Assembly: GCA_018268375.1 (NCBI GenBank)
Contig: JAFDWS010000002.1
Coordinates: 248,001-312,000 of the forward strand
Origin: Armatimonadota bacterium
GTDB lineage: Bacteria > Armatimonadota > Fimbriimonadia > Fimbriimonadales > Fimbriimonadaceae
DNA length: 64,000 nucleotides
Direction: 5' to 3'
The notes beneath the pieces were generated by a model. That model saw only the letters and a program-made list of their open reading frames with translations, was not told the DNA's origin and made no database searches. Both the position numbers and the translations under genes were made by a program. Within the stretch, counting starts at the first letter, position 1. Every line of letters begins with the position of its first letter. Positions 63,342-64,000 of the stretch are shown one piece after another.

Positions 63342-63371
63342 TTGCAAAAACAGAGTTCGGAACTCTATATT
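63342..63371 (+). promoter_or_regulatory. probable CRISPR leader promoter
   Basis: Plus strand: -35 TTGCAA (63342-63347), 18-base spacer, -10 TATATT (63366-63371), 55 bases before the first repeat. The palindrome at 63352-63366 fills most of the spacer. This orientation agrees with the degenerate repeat at the right end. Confidence 0.6.
63352..63366. promoter_or_regulatory. 15-bp palindrome, candidate operator
   Basis: AGAGTTCGGAACTCT: seven-base arms about one base, between the -35 and -10 boxes. A related perfect 12-bp palindrome GAGTTCGAACTC lies at 63399-63410. Confidence 0.6.
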
Positions 63372-63398
63372 TGCCAAGCCCTTTCTATTTTTTCAAGC

Positions 63399-63410
63399 GA
63401 GTTCGAACTC
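63399..63410. promoter_or_regulatory. 12-bp palindrome, candidate operator
   Basis: GAGTTCGAACTC, a perfect palindrome sharing the GAGTTC half-site with the one at 63352-63366, 45 bases away and 16 bases before the first repeat. Confidence 0.6.
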
Positions 63411-63426
63411 AGCTTAGACTGAACAC

Positions 63427-63990
63427 CCTGTTAGAGTGCCACGTTTGACCAGTGGATACAACCAGTGGTGGAATGGTCATTGCCGACTTTGGCCTGTTAG
63501 AGTACCACGTTTGACCAGTGGATACAACGTGCATAGATTTGTATAAGTACACCTATGGCCTGTTAGAGTACCACGTTTGACCAGTGGATACAACAGGTCT
63601 TTATTCGCGTTCGGCTGAGCGGACCCTGTTAGAGTACCACGTTTGACCAGTGGATACAACTTCGGCAATGGTCAGTGTTGCGGTCACAGGCCTGTTAGAG
63701 TACCACGTTTGACCAGTGGATACAACTTGCCCGTTGGAAGCGTTGTCGCTCATAAGCCTGTTAGAGTACCACGTTTGACCAGTGGATACAACTTGCTGTG
63801 CAACACGGACACGAGCAAGCGACCTGTTAGAGTACCACGTTTGACCAGTGGATACAACCTTACATTGTCGGGCGCACACTGACCAAGTCCTGTTAGAGCA
63901 CCACGTTTGACCAGTGGATACAACCTCCTGGAAGGCGGAGCAACGATGTTGTCGCCTGTTAAAGTACCACGTTTGACCAATTGATACAAC
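63427..63990 (+). CRISPR. CRISPR array: nine 36-bp repeats, eight 30-bp spacers
   Basis: Repeats start at 63427, 63493, 63559, 63625, 63691, 63757, 63823, 63889 and 63955; each begins CCTGTTAGAG and ends CAGTGGATACAAC. Repeat 1 has one change (A to G at 63438), repeat 8 one (T to C at 63899), repeat 9 three (A at 63962, AATT for AGTG), so the right end is probably leader-distal. All spacers are exactly 30 bases and unrelated to each other. CCAC...GTGG in the repeat forms a short hairpin seven bases before the spacer. No cas gene is in the window; type undetermined. Confidence 0.97.
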
Positions 63991-64000
63991 AGAGTACAAG

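Noticed and set aside
63427..63990. Reading the CRISPR repeats on the minus strand (GTTGTATCCACTGG start, similar to some type II-C repeats)
   Set aside because: The promoter at 63342-63371 and the degenerate right-end repeat both favour plus-strand transcription, though the type remains open.

Overview
The window looks like part of a large tailed-phage genome, or a related megaplasmid, of a Gram-negative host. Genes are dense and mostly small, with four-base start/stop overlaps. They belong to families usually seen on large phages and plasmids: WGR-type ATP-dependent DNA ligase, MoxR ATPase with a CobT-like VWA protein, DUF932, YubB-like, DUF3085, DUF6915-like and polyvalent-type ADP-ribosyltransferase. 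No ribosomal, central-metabolism or virion structural gene is recognisable. A short exported beta-barrel protein ending in phenylalanine, a lipoprotein and sigma70-type promoters (TTGACA-17-TATCAT) point to a diderm bacterial host. Family names are from recall of motifs; no database search was run.

1-42.3 kb is almost entirely minus-strand. It carries about 73 small genes in short coupled groups separated by intrinsic terminators, many with nearly the same stem (GCCCCGRAGC/GCTCCGGGGC). Recognisable proteins include an ART, a hotdog thioesterase, a SPOUT methyltransferase, a GHKL ATPase joined to an HExxH segment, VWA proteins, a MoxR ATPase, an HNH nuclease, a double-HTH regulator with an operator-promoter, a DNA ligase and a degenerate ligase paralog, and DUF932. 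The only plus-strand gene here is an endonuclease VII-like gene broken by an in-frame TAA.

42.3-43.8 kb is an RNA locus on the minus strand. A near-consensus promoter and a terminator bracket a structured transcript of about 576 nt with GNRA-capped hairpins and no convincing ORF. Upstream of it lie a tRNA-Gln and two tRNA-like elements.

43.8-49.8 kb (minus) encodes the beta-barrel protein, an AT-hook/winged-helix protein, a sigma factor, a NrdG-like radical SAM enzyme, tiny membrane peptides and a HAD phosphatase. 49.8-50.5 kb is a repeat-bearing strand switch.

50.5-62.5 kb is mainly plus-strand: a tandem array of about 19 small, divergent, tryptophan-rich proteins sharing a C-terminal signature close to S-x-L-L-D-S-x-L. 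It is interspersed with minus-strand genes for an SGNH hydrolase, a lipoprotein, membrane peptides and a second, three-member paralog family. The window ends with a CRISPR array of nine 36-bp repeats and eight 30-bp spacers, preceded by a promoter with a palindrome between its -35 and -10 boxes. No cas gene is visible. The array of paralogs, the 576-nt RNA and the CRISPR locus are the parts most likely to be new.
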